Source: CATQGW01 sp965262235
GTDB lineage: Bacteria > Chloroflexota > Dehalococcoidia > Bin125
NCBI GenBank assembly: GCA_965262235.1
Contig: OZ253504.1
Location: forward strand, 1,674,001 to 1,738,000
Direction of reading: 5' to 3'
DNA length: 64,000 bases
How positions within the stretch are numbered: position 1 is the first letter of the stretch; each line of letters begins with the position of its first letter. The translations under genes were made by a program, and so were the position numbers. Below the pieces are notes generated by a model, which did not search any database, was not told the DNA's origin, and was given only the letters and a program-made list of their open reading frames with translations. Below, piece by piece: positions 19,205 through 27,587 of the stretch.

Positions 19205-19248
19205 AGCGCGTCGACCTGCTGCGGCATCTTCGCCGCCATGGTTGCTCG
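19201..19248 (+). pseudogene. hicA: Remnant of hicA toxin gene
   Basis: The first 16 codons read 'MKRVDLLRHLRRHGCS', matching the conserved HicA start. The expected continuation with the catalytic His ('...R-x-G-G/S-H...') is absent in all three frames. The sequence runs instead into unrelated DNA and, about 95 bases later, a REP-like repeat. The toxin is therefore inactive. Confidence 0.7.
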
Positions 19249-19343
19249 CAAATCCGGATAATCAGCGAGACACCGGCGCGCCGAATCTGTCGGGAGTCCA
19301 GGGTGGATCCCCTCCACCAAGAATCCTCCGGACAAGTCAGTTC

Positions 19344-19466
19344 CCCTCTCCCCCCGCTTTGCGGGGGGAGATGTCACGGAGTGACAGAGGGGGGCCCCGC
19401 TCCCACGCGGTCAGCACCGAGCCCCCCTCTGCCTTCGGCATCTCCCCCCGCAAAGCGGGGGGAGAG
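19344..19466. repeat. Paired REP-like palindromic element
   Basis: Two inverted halves. The left half is a perfect stem-loop (CTCCCCCCGC-TTT-GCGGGGGGAG, 19348-19370) followed by TGTCACGGAGTGACA and a G-run. The right half is CCCCCCTCTGCC, a TTCGG hairpin, then CTCCCCCCGC-AAA-GCGGGGGGAG. Read on the same strand, both follow one template in which only the small inner hairpin differs. Copies lie at 43273-43592 and, decayed, at 11703-11757. It fills most of the 346-base gap between hicB and the next gene and may end transcription. Confidence 0.85.
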
Positions 19467-19550
19467 TGATTCCGAGCGTTCCCAGGGAGCGAGGATGAAC
19501 GGATGCCCACTACGCTCTTGGGCAACGCAACCGGATCAAGGAACCTGACC

Positions 19551-20084
19551 ATGCCACGACTGCTTGGGGCGGATCTGCGCGAGTTTCTGCAGCAGCCCGA
19601 GAGCGGGATCCTGGCCACGCTGCGTCAGGACGGACGGCCCTACACGGTGCCCGTCTGGTGGCTCTGGGAGGGCGAGGTCGACGACGACGCGCACTCCGAG
19701 CGCAACCCGCCGCGCGGCGTGTTGTGGCTGACGGGGACGCTGACTCGAGTCTGGTGCCGGCAGCTGATCAATGACCCCCGGGCCTCGATCTGCGTCGAGA
19801 CGAGCGCGCCGGCGCCGCGTCACGTCGGCGTCGACGGGCAGTGCGAGGCGCTGACGCTGCCGGACTTCGATATCTGGCCGATCTCGCGCAAGCTGGCGGA
19901 GAAATATGTGGGCCGCGGCGATCCGGCGAACGACGATGCGGTCGACGCATTCTTCACGAACATGCAGACCGAGCCGCGGATGCTGTTTCGGCTGACGCCG
20001 GAGAAGTGGCGGGCGATCGACCTGACGGTCTACCGCGGCAAGCGCGAGGACCGCGAGTTCCAGGCCGCGCAGCGGGCCTCCTGA
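19551..20084 (+). CDS. Pyridoxamine 5'-phosphate oxidase-fold (flavin/F420-binding) protein
   Basis: 177 residues. The start with AAGGA upstream gives 'MPRLLGADLREFLQQPESGI'; then 'LATLRQDGRPYTVPVWWLW' and 'INDPRASICVETS' are typical of the split-barrel PNPOx-like family, many of whose members bind FMN or F420. The C-terminus ('FRLTPEKWRAIDLT') also fits. Substrate unknown. Given several luciferase-like enzymes in the window, an F420- or flavin-linked redox role is plausible. It precedes the MFS gene by 43 bases and may share its transcript. Confidence 0.8.
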   Translation: MPRLLGADLREFLQQPESGILATLRQDGRPYTVPVWWLWEGEVDDDAHSERNPPRGVLWLTGTLTRVWCRQLINDPRASICVETSAPAPRHVGVDGQCEALTLPDFDIWPISRKLAEKYVGRGDPANDDAVDAFFTNMQTEPRMLFRLTPEKWRAIDLTVYRGKREDREFQAAQRAS

Positions 20085-20127
20085 CCGCCAGAGGTAGCGA
20101 TGGCCTGCGCGCCGGGGGGCGGGCGCG

Positions 20128-21417
20128 GTGAGCCTCGTGCGCCAACGCTCCGGGCTGCTGTCGAACGACTCCTTCCGGCGCGTCTGGGCGGCGGGCGCGA
20201 TCACCGGCATGGTGCGCTGGCTCGACATGTTGGTGCTCACGCTCTACGCCTACGAACTGACGGGCGAGCCGAGCAGCGTGGCGCTGGCGTTTCTGGTCCG
20301 GATGCTGCCGCGGCTGTTATTCGGGATGTTTGTGGGGGCGCTGGCGGACCGATTCAACAAGCAGCGGATCTGGTTCGCTTCGCTGCTGGCGTTGTCGGTG
20401 ATGTACTTCGGCCTGACAGCGCTGGTGGCGCTGACCGACATCGCCTTCTGGCAGCTGCTGGCGTTCGTGTTCGTGGCGGGCACGATCTGGTCGGTCGAGT
20501 TTCCGACGCGGCGGGCGATGATCGCCGATGTCGTGGGTCAGAACCAGGTCGGGCGAGCGGTGGGGCTGGACTGGAGCACCGACAGCGTGGTGCGGATCCC
20601 CGGCCCGCTGATCGGCGCGGCGTTCCTGCAGGCGTTCGGGGCCGAGTGGGCGTATCTGTTCACCGCCTGCGTGTTCCTCGTGGCGGCCACGATCGCATCG
20701 ACGCTGAAGTATCAGCGCACGATGCGCCCGGGCGTGCAGCCGCAGGGCTTCGGCGAAGTCGCGCGCGCCACGCTGAGCGACGTGGTGGCGGGGATCGCCT
20801 ACGTGCGCGGACGCGGGCTGTTGGTCGGGGCGTTGGTCGTGACGCTTTCGTTCAATCTGCTCTACCCGGCCTACAACGCGGCGCTGCCCGAGATCGGGTT
20901 CAACCTCCTCGGCGTGGACCAGTTTCGGATCGGCGTGATCGAGGCAATGGTCGGCGTCGGCTCGGCGGTCAGCGGGCTGGTGATCGCGGGCTGGGCGAGC
21001 TGGGCTCAATCGGGGCGCATCTATTTCGTCGGCACCGCCTGGTTCGTGCTCTGCGTGACGGGCATCGTCCTGTCGGACATCTACCCGCTGACGGTGGCGA
21101 TCGGGTTCTGCATGGGCTTCGGCTTCTCTGCGTTCGCGATCATGCAGACGTCGCTGTTGGTCACGAGGACGCCGCCGGAGATGCGCGGACGAATGATGGG
21201 CGTGCTGTCGTTCGTGATTGGGATGGGCCCGGTGACGGGCTTGCAGGTGTTCCTGCTGTTCGACTGGTTCGGCGTGCGTGGCGGGGTGCTGGTGGTGGTG
21301 GCCGAAGCGTTGGCGCTGATCGCCGTGGCGGGCGTGTTCTGGCCGATGATTCTGAAACGTCTGCCAACCAGTGATCCGAGGGTGGCAGCCGTATCGGCGC
21401 CGCAGCGCGCGGGCTGA
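20128..21417 (+). CDS. Major facilitator superfamily transporter
   Basis: 429 residues with about twelve hydrophobic segments. The loop 2-3 motif 'GALADRFNKQRIW' is the MFS motif A, and 'LTGEPSSVALAFLVRMLPRL' fits the EntS/TetV-like (MFS_3) group. GTG start with a weak ribosome site; no better start is visible. Proton-driven efflux of a small molecule is the usual role; the substrate cannot be predicted. Confidence 0.88.
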   Translation: MSLVRQRSGLLSNDSFRRVWAAGAITGMVRWLDMLVLTLYAYELTGEPSSVALAFLVRMLPRLLFGMFVGALADRFNKQRIWFASLLALSVMYFGLTALVALTDIAFWQLLAFVFVAGTIWSVEFPTRRAMIADVVGQNQVGRAVGLDWSTDSVVRIPGPLIGAAFLQAFGAEWAYLFTACVFLVAATIASTLKYQRTMRPGVQPQGFGEVARATLSDVVAGIAYVRGRGLLVGALVVTLSFNLLYPAYNAALPEIGFNLLGVDQFRIGVIEAMVGVGSAVSGLVIAGWASWAQSGRIYFVGTAWFVLCVTGIVLSDIYPLTVAIGFCMGFGFSAFAIMQTSLLVTRTPPEMRGRMMGVLSFVIGMGPVTGLQVFLLFDWFGVRGGVLVVVAEALALIAVAGVFWPMILKRLPTSDPRVAAVSAPQRAG

Positions 21418-21488
21418 CATAGACTGAGCCCCGTGCCGATCGACGCCGTGATCGAAGCACTGATCGCCAGCGGAACGGGTGCCTGGCT

Positions 21489-21809
21489 GTGAGCACGATG
21501 CGGCGGCGCAGGCAGTTCAAGGCCGAGGTGTTGACGATGAACGGCACGTCGCTGAGCGAGTGTTTCGCGATCATCGACATCGAGACGACGCGGGTCGGCG
21601 AGACGCGCGAGCGGAAGTGGCGGGGGCGTTTCACCTCGCTGTCGAACCCTCAGCACGTGTTCGCGGGCCCCTACCTGTTGCGCCCGCGCGGTGAGGAACA
21701 GCACGCGCGGATCGAGGTCATGGAGGGCGCGGTGGACCGAATGGGTGTGACGAGCGACGAGTACGGGTTCCTCGGGAGCGGCGATCCGCCGCGGGTGAAG
21801 CGCCGATGA
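21489..21809 (+). CDS. Small hypothetical protein upstream of proA
   Basis: 106 residues, basic, unrecognised, with a GTG start. Its stop overlaps the proA start (ATGA), so it is probably translated. A 19-codon frame starting at GTG 21433 ends overlapping its start (GTGA) and could be a leader peptide, but nothing else supports that. 'FAIIDIETTRVGETRERKWR' and 'EEQHARIEVMEGAVDRM' suggest a small beta-rich fold; no motif is known to me. Confidence 0.5.
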   Translation: MSTMRRRRQFKAEVLTMNGTSLSECFAIIDIETTRVGETRERKWRGRFTSLSNPQHVFAGPYLLRPRGEEQHARIEVMEGAVDRMGVTSDEYGFLGSGDPPRVKRR

Positions 21810-23110
21810 CCACGTTGTCGACCGACCGCACCGCGAGCCGCGAACTGCGCGAACAGGTCGAGGCGGCCGCGTCGGTCGCGCCGGCGCTGGCCGTCGCGAG
21901 CAGTGAGGCGAAGAACGCTGCCCTGCGCGCGACGGCGCGGCTGCTGCGCGAGCGCAGCGATGCGATCGCGAGCGAGAACGCCGCCGATGTGGAGGACGCG
22001 CGCGAGCGGCTCAGCGTGGCGCTGCTCGACCGTCTGCTGCTGACGCCGGAGCGGATCGAAGCGGTCGCGCGCGGCGTTGAGGTGATCGCCGAGCTGGACG
22101 ATCCGATCGGCGAACTGATCGACGAACGGCGGGCCGGCAACGGGCTGCAGATCGAACGTCGGCGGGTGCCGCTCGGGGTGATCGCGTCGGTCTACGAGAG
22201 CCGCCCGAACGTGACGATCGACATCGCCGTGATCTGCCTGAAGAGCGGCAATGTGGTGGTGTTGCGCGGCGGTCGTGAGGCGCGGCGCAGCAATGCAGTG
22301 CTCGCGCAGACGCTGCGCGACGGTCTGGCCGAAGCGGGCCTGCCGGCCGACGCGGTGCAGCTGGTGCGCAGCGCCGACCGCGAGCTGGTCGGCGAGATGC
22401 TGGCGATGAACGACTTGATCGATCTGATGGTCCCGCGCGGCGGCAAGGCGCTGATCGAGCGGGTCCGCGACGAGGCGGCGATGCCCGTCGTGGCCGGCGG
22501 CGTGGGCATCTGCCACACCTACGTGGACGCCGCGGCCGACCTCGAGATGGCCCTGGAGGTGGTGGACAACGCGAAGACGCGGCGCGTCTCGATCTGCAAC
22601 GCGCTGGATGTGGTGCTGGTGCACGAGGGGGTGGCGGAGCCGTTTCTCACGGAGCTGGCGCAGCGCTGGTCACCGCAGACGCATCCGGCGGGCGGCGTCG
22701 AGCTGCGCGCCGACGCGCGCGCGCTGCAGCTGCTCAGCGGCACGCCGGCGCGCGCGCTGCCGGCCGGCGAGGAGGACTTCGACACCGAGTTCCTCTCGAT
22801 GGTCGCGGGCGTTCGGGTGGTGCCCGATTCGGAGGCTGCGTTCGGGCACATCGCCGAGCACGGCTCGGGGCACTCGGAGGCGATCATCACGGGCGACGCG
22901 GCGCTGGCGGAGCGATTTCTGCGCGAAGTCGACGCGGCCGCGGTGTACGTGAACGCATCGACTCAGTTCACCGATGGCGGCGAGTTCGGGTTGGGCGCAG
23001 AGGTGGGGATTTCGACCGGCAAGTTCCACGCGCGCGGGCCGATGGGCCTGCGCGAACTCACGTCGTACAAGTGGGTCGTGCGCGGCGACGGGCAGACGCG
23101 GCCCGTCTAG
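21806..23110 (+). CDS. proA: Glutamate-5-semialdehyde dehydrogenase
   Basis: 434 residues, normal ProA length. Landmarks are 'RRRVPLGVIASVYESRPNVT', 'GNVVVLRGGREARRSN', 'DLIDLMVPRGG', 'AMPVVAGGVGICHTYVD' and the catalytic-Cys segment 'VSICNALDVVLVH'. ProA reduces gamma-glutamyl phosphate to the semialdehyde with NADPH, the second step of proline synthesis. No proB lies nearby, which is unusual because the two are often adjacent. Confidence 0.96.
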   Translation: MTTLSTDRTASRELREQVEAAASVAPALAVASSEAKNAALRATARLLRERSDAIASENAADVEDARERLSVALLDRLLLTPERIEAVARGVEVIAELDDPIGELIDERRAGNGLQIERRRVPLGVIASVYESRPNVTIDIAVICLKSGNVVVLRGGREARRSNAVLAQTLRDGLAEAGLPADAVQLVRSADRELVGEMLAMNDLIDLMVPRGGKALIERVRDEAAMPVVAGGVGICHTYVDAAADLEMALEVVDNAKTRRVSICNALDVVLVHEGVAEPFLTELAQRWSPQTHPAGGVELRADARALQLLSGTPARALPAGEEDFDTEFLSMVAGVRVVPDSEAAFGHIAEHGSGHSEAIITGDAALAERFLREVDAAAVYVNASTQFTDGGEFGLGAEVGISTGKFHARGPMGLRELTSYKWVVRGDGQTRPV

Positions 23111-23284
23111 CGGCGCGACGGCCCGCCGGCCGCGGTGCAGGCGCTCGGTGTGCGGCGCGCGATTCGGCGGTCGATCGACGTTGTATCGTCTGCACAGCGG
23201 GGGTCGTCGCTGCGCTGTCAGCAGCGCTGCGCGGATCGTGTCGCGCCGGTGAGCGACCCTGCGCGGCCTGATTGAGGAACCGAT

Positions 23285-24271
23285 ATGGCAACCGCAGCAG
23301 CACAACCATCCGTCGAGAGCATGACCAACGCCGCCCAGGCCTTCGTCGACAGCCTGACCCCTGAGCAGCGCGAACGGACCACCTACGAATACCTGGATGG
23401 CGAGCGGATCTTCTGGTACTACCCGCCGGTCAATCGTCACGGCCTGCCGCTGCGCGACATGACCCCGGCGCAGCGCGAGCTGGCCTACACGCTGATGCGA
23501 ACGGGCCTGACGGAGCGCTCCTACGGGCAGGCGGTGGAGATCATCGACCTGGAGCTGATCCTCGGCGAGATCGAGCGCCAGATCGGCCGGCCCAGCTTCG
23601 TGCGCGACCCGGAGCTCTACTACTGGACCATCTTCGGCTCGCCCGGGGACCCCGAGTCGCCGTGGGGCTGGCGGGTGGAGGGCCACCACGTCTCGCTCAA
23701 CTACAGCCTCTGGGGCGACCGGGTGATCTCGCTGACGCCGTTTTTCTTCGGCTCGAACCCGGCCGAGGTGCGGGCCGGCCCGCGCAACGGTCTGCGCATC
23801 CTCGACGACCGCGAGGTGCTGGCCTACGAGCTGATGCACAGCCTCGACGACGCGCAGCGCAGCGTGGCCACGATCTACAGCGAGGCGCCGTGGGACATCC
23901 TGACCTACAACGCGTCGCGCGTCTCGCTGCCGCCCGAGCAGGGCCTGCCGGCGAGCGAGTTCACGGATGCGCAGCGCGATCTGCTGCGACGGCTGGTCGG
24001 CGTGTACGTCGAGCAGGCGCCGGCGGACGTGGCCGCGGAGATGTGGCGCAGGATCGAGTCGGCGGGCTTCGACGGGCTGCACTGGGCCTGGGCGGGCCCG
24101 CTCGACCGCGCCGAGCCGCACTACTACCGGATTCACGGGGGCAACTTCGTGGTCGAGTTCGACAACCGGCAGAACGGGGCGAATCACATTCACTCGGTCT
24201 GGCGCGACATCGAGAACGATTTCGCCAACGACGTACTCGGCGAGCACCTGCTGCTCTACCACGTGCTCTAG
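23285..24271 (+). CDS. DUF3500 family protein
   Basis: 328 residues. DUF3500 hallmarks visible are 'NRHGLPLRDMTPAQRELAYT', 'YYWTIFGSPGDPESPWGWR', 'GHHVSLNYSLWGDRVISLTP', 'FFFGSNPAEV' and the C-terminal 'HIHSVWRDIENDFANDVLGE'. No signal peptide is visible, so the protein should be cytoplasmic. The family has no established function; conserved His and Trp residues suggest an enzyme. Two small unknown genes follow closely, perhaps in one transcript. Confidence 0.85.
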   Translation: MATAAAQPSVESMTNAAQAFVDSLTPEQRERTTYEYLDGERIFWYYPPVNRHGLPLRDMTPAQRELAYTLMRTGLTERSYGQAVEIIDLELILGEIERQIGRPSFVRDPELYYWTIFGSPGDPESPWGWRVEGHHVSLNYSLWGDRVISLTPFFFGSNPAEVRAGPRNGLRILDDREVLAYELMHSLDDAQRSVATIYSEAPWDILTYNASRVSLPPEQGLPASEFTDAQRDLLRRLVGVYVEQAPADVAAEMWRRIESAGFDGLHWAWAGPLDRAEPHYYRIHGGNFVVEFDNRQNGANHIHSVWRDIENDFANDVLGEHLLLYHVL

Positions 24272-24277
24272 GCGCTG

Positions 24278-24610
24278 ATGTTTCACTACGAACGCGAGAG
24301 CCGCACGCCGCACTCCGAGTGCTACATCGTTGAGAACGAGTCGGGCAGCCGCGGGCGAGTCGATCTGCATTTCGCGGCGCCGCTGATCTACGCGACGCTC
24401 TGCGTCCCTGAGTCGTGGTCGGAGGAAGACGTCCAGGACGTGATCGCCGACCTCGACGACCGGATCGCGAGCTCAGCCGACCCGCTGCGTGATGATCTGA
24501 TCGTGACGGTGTGGCGGGGCGCGGAGATCGGCGTCTGGTCTACCAACACCGACATCGACGCCACTGCCTCCGATGAGCTGGGCAGCCAGGCGCCGGCCTC
24601 GCAAAACTGA
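24278..24610 (+). CDS. Hypothetical protein
   Basis: 110 residues, acidic, starting 6 bases after the DUF3500 gene, with no membrane segment. Sequence such as 'FAAPLIYATLCVPESWSEED' and 'DLIVTVWRGAEIGVW' suggests a small alpha/beta protein. Not recognised. The spacing suggests co-expression with the DUF3500 gene. Confidence 0.55.
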   Translation: MFHYERESRTPHSECYIVENESGSRGRVDLHFAAPLIYATLCVPESWSEEDVQDVIADLDDRIASSADPLRDDLIVTVWRGAEIGVWSTNTDIDATASDELGSQAPASQN

Positions 24611-24639
24611 ATCCGACGTAACGCGAACGAGAGATAGCC

Positions 24640-25095
24640 ATGCCGGAAGACACCGCCGAAGCAGATGTCGCAGCACTGGGAGCGAGCGAGGCCGCCGAGA
24701 CCGCCGAAGCGGCCGACGCGGTCGAGCTGCTGCTCGAGGGCCGGATCGACGAAGTCTTGCCGCCCGAGGAGCTCGGGGAGTTCCACGATTTCATCCGTGA
24801 AGAGGCGCTGATGCGGCGGCGCTTCGCCGTGTCATTCCGCGTCGAGTGCCGCTGCCTCGCCTGGATCTCCTACCAGCTGAGCAACATCGTCACGCACGAG
24901 GACGGGATCGAGTTCTCGGCCCGGCCGATTCAGACGTACGTGCCCGATCACGAGCCCGACGTGGAGCACCCGGAGGGCGCGACCGAAGACCCGCCGGACG
25001 CGGTGCTCGACTGGCCAATCTGGCCGCTCGAGATCTACCAGGACGAGCTCGACGAGCAGGAAGAGCTCGAAGCAGCAGCTGACGACGACGCGTGA
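24640..25095 (+). CDS. Acidic hypothetical protein
   Basis: 151 residues, strongly acidic at both ends (EADVAALGASEAAE; ELDEQEELEAAADDDA), with a less acidic core ('RFAVSFRVECRCLAWISYQL'). Not recognised. Its stop overlaps the GTG start of the HAD gene (GTGA), so the two are probably co-translated. Confidence 0.55.
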   Translation: MPEDTAEADVAALGASEAAETAEAADAVELLLEGRIDEVLPPEELGEFHDFIREEALMRRRFAVSFRVECRCLAWISYQLSNIVTHEDGIEFSARPIQTYVPDHEPDVEHPEGATEDPPDAVLDWPIWPLEIYQDELDEQEELEAAADDDA

Positions 25096-25823
25096 GCGAT
25101 GACGCTGCACGGTTCGAGGCCGTCTTCTTCGACCTCGATGGCACGCTCGTCAGCGAGCGCGTGGGCGTGCGCGAAGCGCGCTGCGCGGTCGGGAGCGAGC
25201 TCGTCCGCCGCGGTCTGACGACAGTCGCGCCGGATGGATTCGCGGACGCGGTGGCGCAGGTTGTGGCCGACGTGCTGCGCGAGAACGGTGGGCAATGGCC
25301 GCCGTGGTTTGACATGGCCGGCTGGTTCGCGCGGGCGCTCAAGCGAATCGGCTGCGAGCTCGATCCTGAGAGCGCTGCGTTCGCCGGTGTGTTGGCGATC
25401 TACGCCGACGAGCGGATCGAGCGGGCGACAGCGATCCCGGGTGCGCTCGAGGCGGTCGTCGCTGCGCGGCGGCACGGGCCGGTTGGCGTGATCACGAACT
25501 TCACCGACGGCGACATGCAGCGGCGCAAGATCGCGTCGGCGGGGCTTGAAGGCCGGTTCGATGCGCTGTTTATTTCAGGGGAGGTCGGCTGCGCGAAGCC
25601 CGATCCCGAGATCTTCATGCACGCGGCGAGGGAGCTCGGCGTCGATGTCACCCGGACGGTGCACATCGGCAACTCAGTGATCTCCGATGTCGATGGCGCG
25701 CTCGCGGCAGGGGCGACCGCGGTGTTGGTCGAGGAGGGCTCCCGCCCGCGCCCCGACGGTCTGGATGAGGCGGTGGTGTGGTGCGAAGACCTGGCTGCGG
25801 TGGCGCGGTGGCTGGCGGAGTGA
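25092..25823 (+). CDS. HAD-superfamily phosphatase; donor of the duplicated 3' tails
   Basis: 243 residues. HAD motif I is 'FFDLDGTLV' (nucleophile Asp14, Asp16), motif II 'ITNFTD', the motif III Lys is in 'CAKPDPEIF', and motif IV reads 'HIGNSVISDVDGA', where relatives usually have HIGDS. The length and cap region fit a small phosphoglycolate-phosphatase-like enzyme; substrate unknown. Its last 80 codons (25584-25823) recur at 26438-26677 and 27345-27587 without the N-terminal two thirds. The stop overlaps the GTG of the first cassette toxin-like gene, so cassette 1 may be co-translated with it. Confidence 0.88.
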   Translation: MSDDAARFEAVFFDLDGTLVSERVGVREARCAVGSELVRRGLTTVAPDGFADAVAQVVADVLRENGGQWPPWFDMAGWFARALKRIGCELDPESAAFAGVLAIYADERIERATAIPGALEAVVAARRHGPVGVITNFTDGDMQRRKIASAGLEGRFDALFISGEVGCAKPDPEIFMHAARELGVDVTRTVHIGNSVISDVDGALAAGATAVLVEEGSRPRPDGLDEAVVWCEDLAAVARWLAE

Positions 25824-26140
25824 ATCCAGGGCTTCCGCGTCGACGGCGGATCGTTGACCTGGAAGGGAGCGAGTACGTCATCGACAAGCTCCTCAGCAAG
25901 GGCTTATCGCTCGACCACGCCGTAGAAGTACTGAACGGAGCCCCGAAGTTCGATACTCAGCCAGCAACGAACGTGCCCGACGGGAGTGGACGCGATCGGA
26001 TCCAGCCCGAGCGGCTGATCATGGTCGGGCCAGATCGTGGAGGCCGGATGTTGACGTTCGTGCTGGAGCATCCGGAGCCCGACCGCGTCAGTCACGTGGT
26101 GACCGGCTGGATTTCCGGTGCCGCCGACATATCTGGCTAA
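25820..26140 (+). CDS. BrnT-like toxin candidate, cassette 1
   Basis: 106 residues; GTG start overlapping the HAD stop. The order 'RRRRIVDLEGSEYVIDKLL', 'SKGLSLDHAVEVL', 'RLIMVGPDRGGRMLTFVLE', 'RVSHVVTG' recalls the BrnT (RelE-fold) plan: a basic N-terminus, a helix ending in HG(V/L)S, a strand with R-x-L-x-x-x-x-x-x-x-x-GR-x-L, then an RV(S/I) strand. The toxin-first gene order also matches brnTA. The similarity is at pattern level only, so toxicity is inferred. It is clearly homologous to the cassette 2 protein. Confidence 0.55.
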   Translation: MNPGLPRRRRIVDLEGSEYVIDKLLSKGLSLDHAVEVLNGAPKFDTQPATNVPDGSGRDRIQPERLIMVGPDRGGRMLTFVLEHPEPDRVSHVVTGWISGAADISG

Positions 26141-26163
26141 GCTCAAGGCGGAGGGATGTCGCA

Positions 26164-26424
26164 GTGGCAGAACGGCTGACTGATGCCGAGGAGCGGACGC
26201 TCTATGGCGATCCGTCCAGGCGCAGCCCGATCGAGATCGAGGTGGCGCCCGACGCCGGTCTGATCCTGCGGGTGCGATTCTCCGGCGAAGAACAGGCCGA
26301 ACTGCACCGGGCCGTCGGTCGTGGCGAGAATCCGATCAGGTTCATTCGCGAGACGACCATGGCTCGCGTGCGTGAGCTGCTCGCCGAAGCCGATGACGCT
26401 GGCAGTCTGACCGCCGCCGACTGA
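26164..26424 (+). CDS. Antitoxin-like acidic protein, cassette 1
   Basis: 86 residues; GTG start with GGAGGG upstream. Shares 'PIEIEVAPDAG...V.FS', an amphipathic helix with 'RVRELLAEADDAG' and a 'LTAAD' end with the cassette 2 and 3 partners. It follows the toxin-like gene by 23 bases. An acidic partner next to a basic BrnT-like protein suggests an antitoxin; no ribbon-helix-helix motif is obvious. Confidence 0.5.
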   Translation: MAERLTDAEERTLYGDPSRRSPIEIEVAPDAGLILRVRFSGEEQAELHRAVGRGENPIRFIRETTMARVRELLAEADDAGSLTAAD

Positions 26425-26437
26425 GCGCTGTTGCTAG

Positions 26438-26677
26438 GTGGGCTGCGCGAAGCCCGATCCCGAGATCTTCAGGCATGCAGCGAGGCGGCTCGGCGTCGAT
26501 GTCACCCGGACGGTGCACATTGGGAATTCGGTGATCTCTGATGTCGATGGCGCGCTCGCGGCAGGGGCGGCCGCGGTGTTGGTCGAAGAGGGCTCGCGTC
26601 CGCGCCGCGCCGGTCTGGATGAGTCAGTGGTGTGGTGCGAAGACCTGGCTGCGGTGGTGAGGTGGCTGGAGGGCTGA
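26438..26677 (+). pseudogene. Duplicated C-terminal third of the HAD gene, cassette 2
   Basis: 79 codons from 'GCAKPDPEIF' to the stop, with no internal stop or frameshift. The catalytic Asp motif and cap are missing, so it cannot be a HAD enzyme. It begins at GTG without a ribosome site. It may be an inert recombination remnant, or a platform for translation of the toxin gene 4 bases downstream. Confidence 0.8.
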
Positions 26678-26681
26678 GGTC

Positions 26682-27035
26682 ATGGCTGCGCCGTTCCGTC
26701 GAAGACGGATTCTGAGGCTGAGCGCGAGCGCAACCGTGCACGAGAAGCTGTCGAGGCATGGTGTGTCGGTGCGGCATGCCAACGAAGTACTGTTCGGGAG
26801 TCCGAAGTTGTTCCGTCAGGAACCGCAGGTGATCCACACCGCTGACGGCACATCCAAACGGACGCCGCGGCGCTGGCTGATGATTGGCCCGGACGGCAGC
26901 GGTCGGATGCTGACGTTCGTGCTGGAGTTGCCGGTTCAACGAGTGAGTGCGATCGTGACCGGCATGCCGGCCAGGGAGGTCGACGTGGCTCGCTATGATC
27001 TTCTTGGAGGAATGCCGATATGGACGAGTCGCTGA
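26682..27035 (+). CDS. BrnT-like toxin candidate, cassette 2
   Basis: 117 residues. 'FRRRRILRLSASATVHEKLS', 'RHGVSVRHANEVLFGSPK', 'RRWLMIGPDGSGRMLTFVLE' and 'RVSAIVTGMPAREVDVARYD' align with the cassette 1 protein and fit the BrnT pattern better, including a basic/acidic tail ending in Tyr. The C-terminus overlaps the antitoxin-like gene by 16 bases, which supports co-translation. Confidence 0.58.
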   Translation: MAAPFRRRRILRLSASATVHEKLSRHGVSVRHANEVLFGSPKLFRQEPQVIHTADGTSKRTPRRWLMIGPDGSGRMLTFVLELPVQRVSAIVTGMPAREVDVARYDLLGGMPIWTSR

Positions 27036-27331
27036 AGAGCGCCTTGGGACCAGACCCGTTCGTCTACGAGGTCGACCCAGCGCCGCTCACGGAGGACGAG
27101 GAGTGCGATCTGTACCGCTCCCTCCCGCCTGGTGAGCCGATCGAAGTCGAAGTCGATCCCGATGCCGGGATCGTCTTCGAAGTTGATTTCGATCGAGCAG
27201 AATGCGAGATTCTGTTCAGCGCGATCGGTGATGCCGACCCGTTCGAGTTCATTAAGTCGGCCGCGCTTGAGCGCGCGCATGAGCTACGCGCCGAAGCCGA
27301 TGACGCTGGCAATCTGACCGCCGCCGACTGA
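27020..27331 (+). CDS. Antitoxin-like acidic protein, cassette 2
   Basis: 103 residues, ATG start. 'LTEDEECDLYRSLPPGEPIE', 'VEVDPDAGIVFEVDFDRAE', 'ERAHELRAEADDAGNLTAAD' match the cassette 1 protein over nearly its whole length, with an added acidic N-terminus. The last ten codons are almost identical at DNA level between cassettes 1 and 2, and the conserved HAD tail follows directly. Confidence 0.52.
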   Translation: MDESLKSALGPDPFVYEVDPAPLTEDEECDLYRSLPPGEPIEVEVDPDAGIVFEVDFDRAECEILFSAIGDADPFEFIKSAALERAHELRAEADDAGNLTAAD

Positions 27332-27344
27332 GCGCCGTTGCGAG

Positions 27345-27587
27345 GTGGGCTGCGCGAAACCCGATCCCGAGATCTTCAGGCACGCGGCGAGGGAGCTCGG
27401 CGTTGGTGTGACTCGGATGGTGCACATCGGCAATTCAGTGGTCTCCGATGTCGACGGCGCGCGCGCGGCAGGGTCGGCCGCGGTGTTGGTCGAGGAGGGC
27501 GATGGCAAACGCCCCCCTGGTCTCCATCGCGACGTCATCTGGTACGAAGACCTCGATGACGTTGCCGATTGGCTGGGCGGTGCCTGA
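27345..27587 (+). pseudogene. Duplicated C-terminal third of the HAD gene, cassette 3
   Basis: 80 codons, open throughout, beginning at the same base as copy 2 ('GTGGGCTGCGCGAA'). More diverged than copy 2 (about 58 of 79 residues match the parent) and lacking the catalytic Asp. It overlaps the cassette 3 toxin-like gene by 8 bases. Confidence 0.78.

Noticed and set aside
21433..21492. 19-codon leader peptide before the small gene upstream of proA
   Set aside because: Only the GTGA overlap supports it; no ribosome site or regulatory codon run is visible.
26438..27587. HAD fragments as functional small phosphatases
   Set aside because: Both lack the nucleophile Asp motif and the cap, and have no ribosome site.
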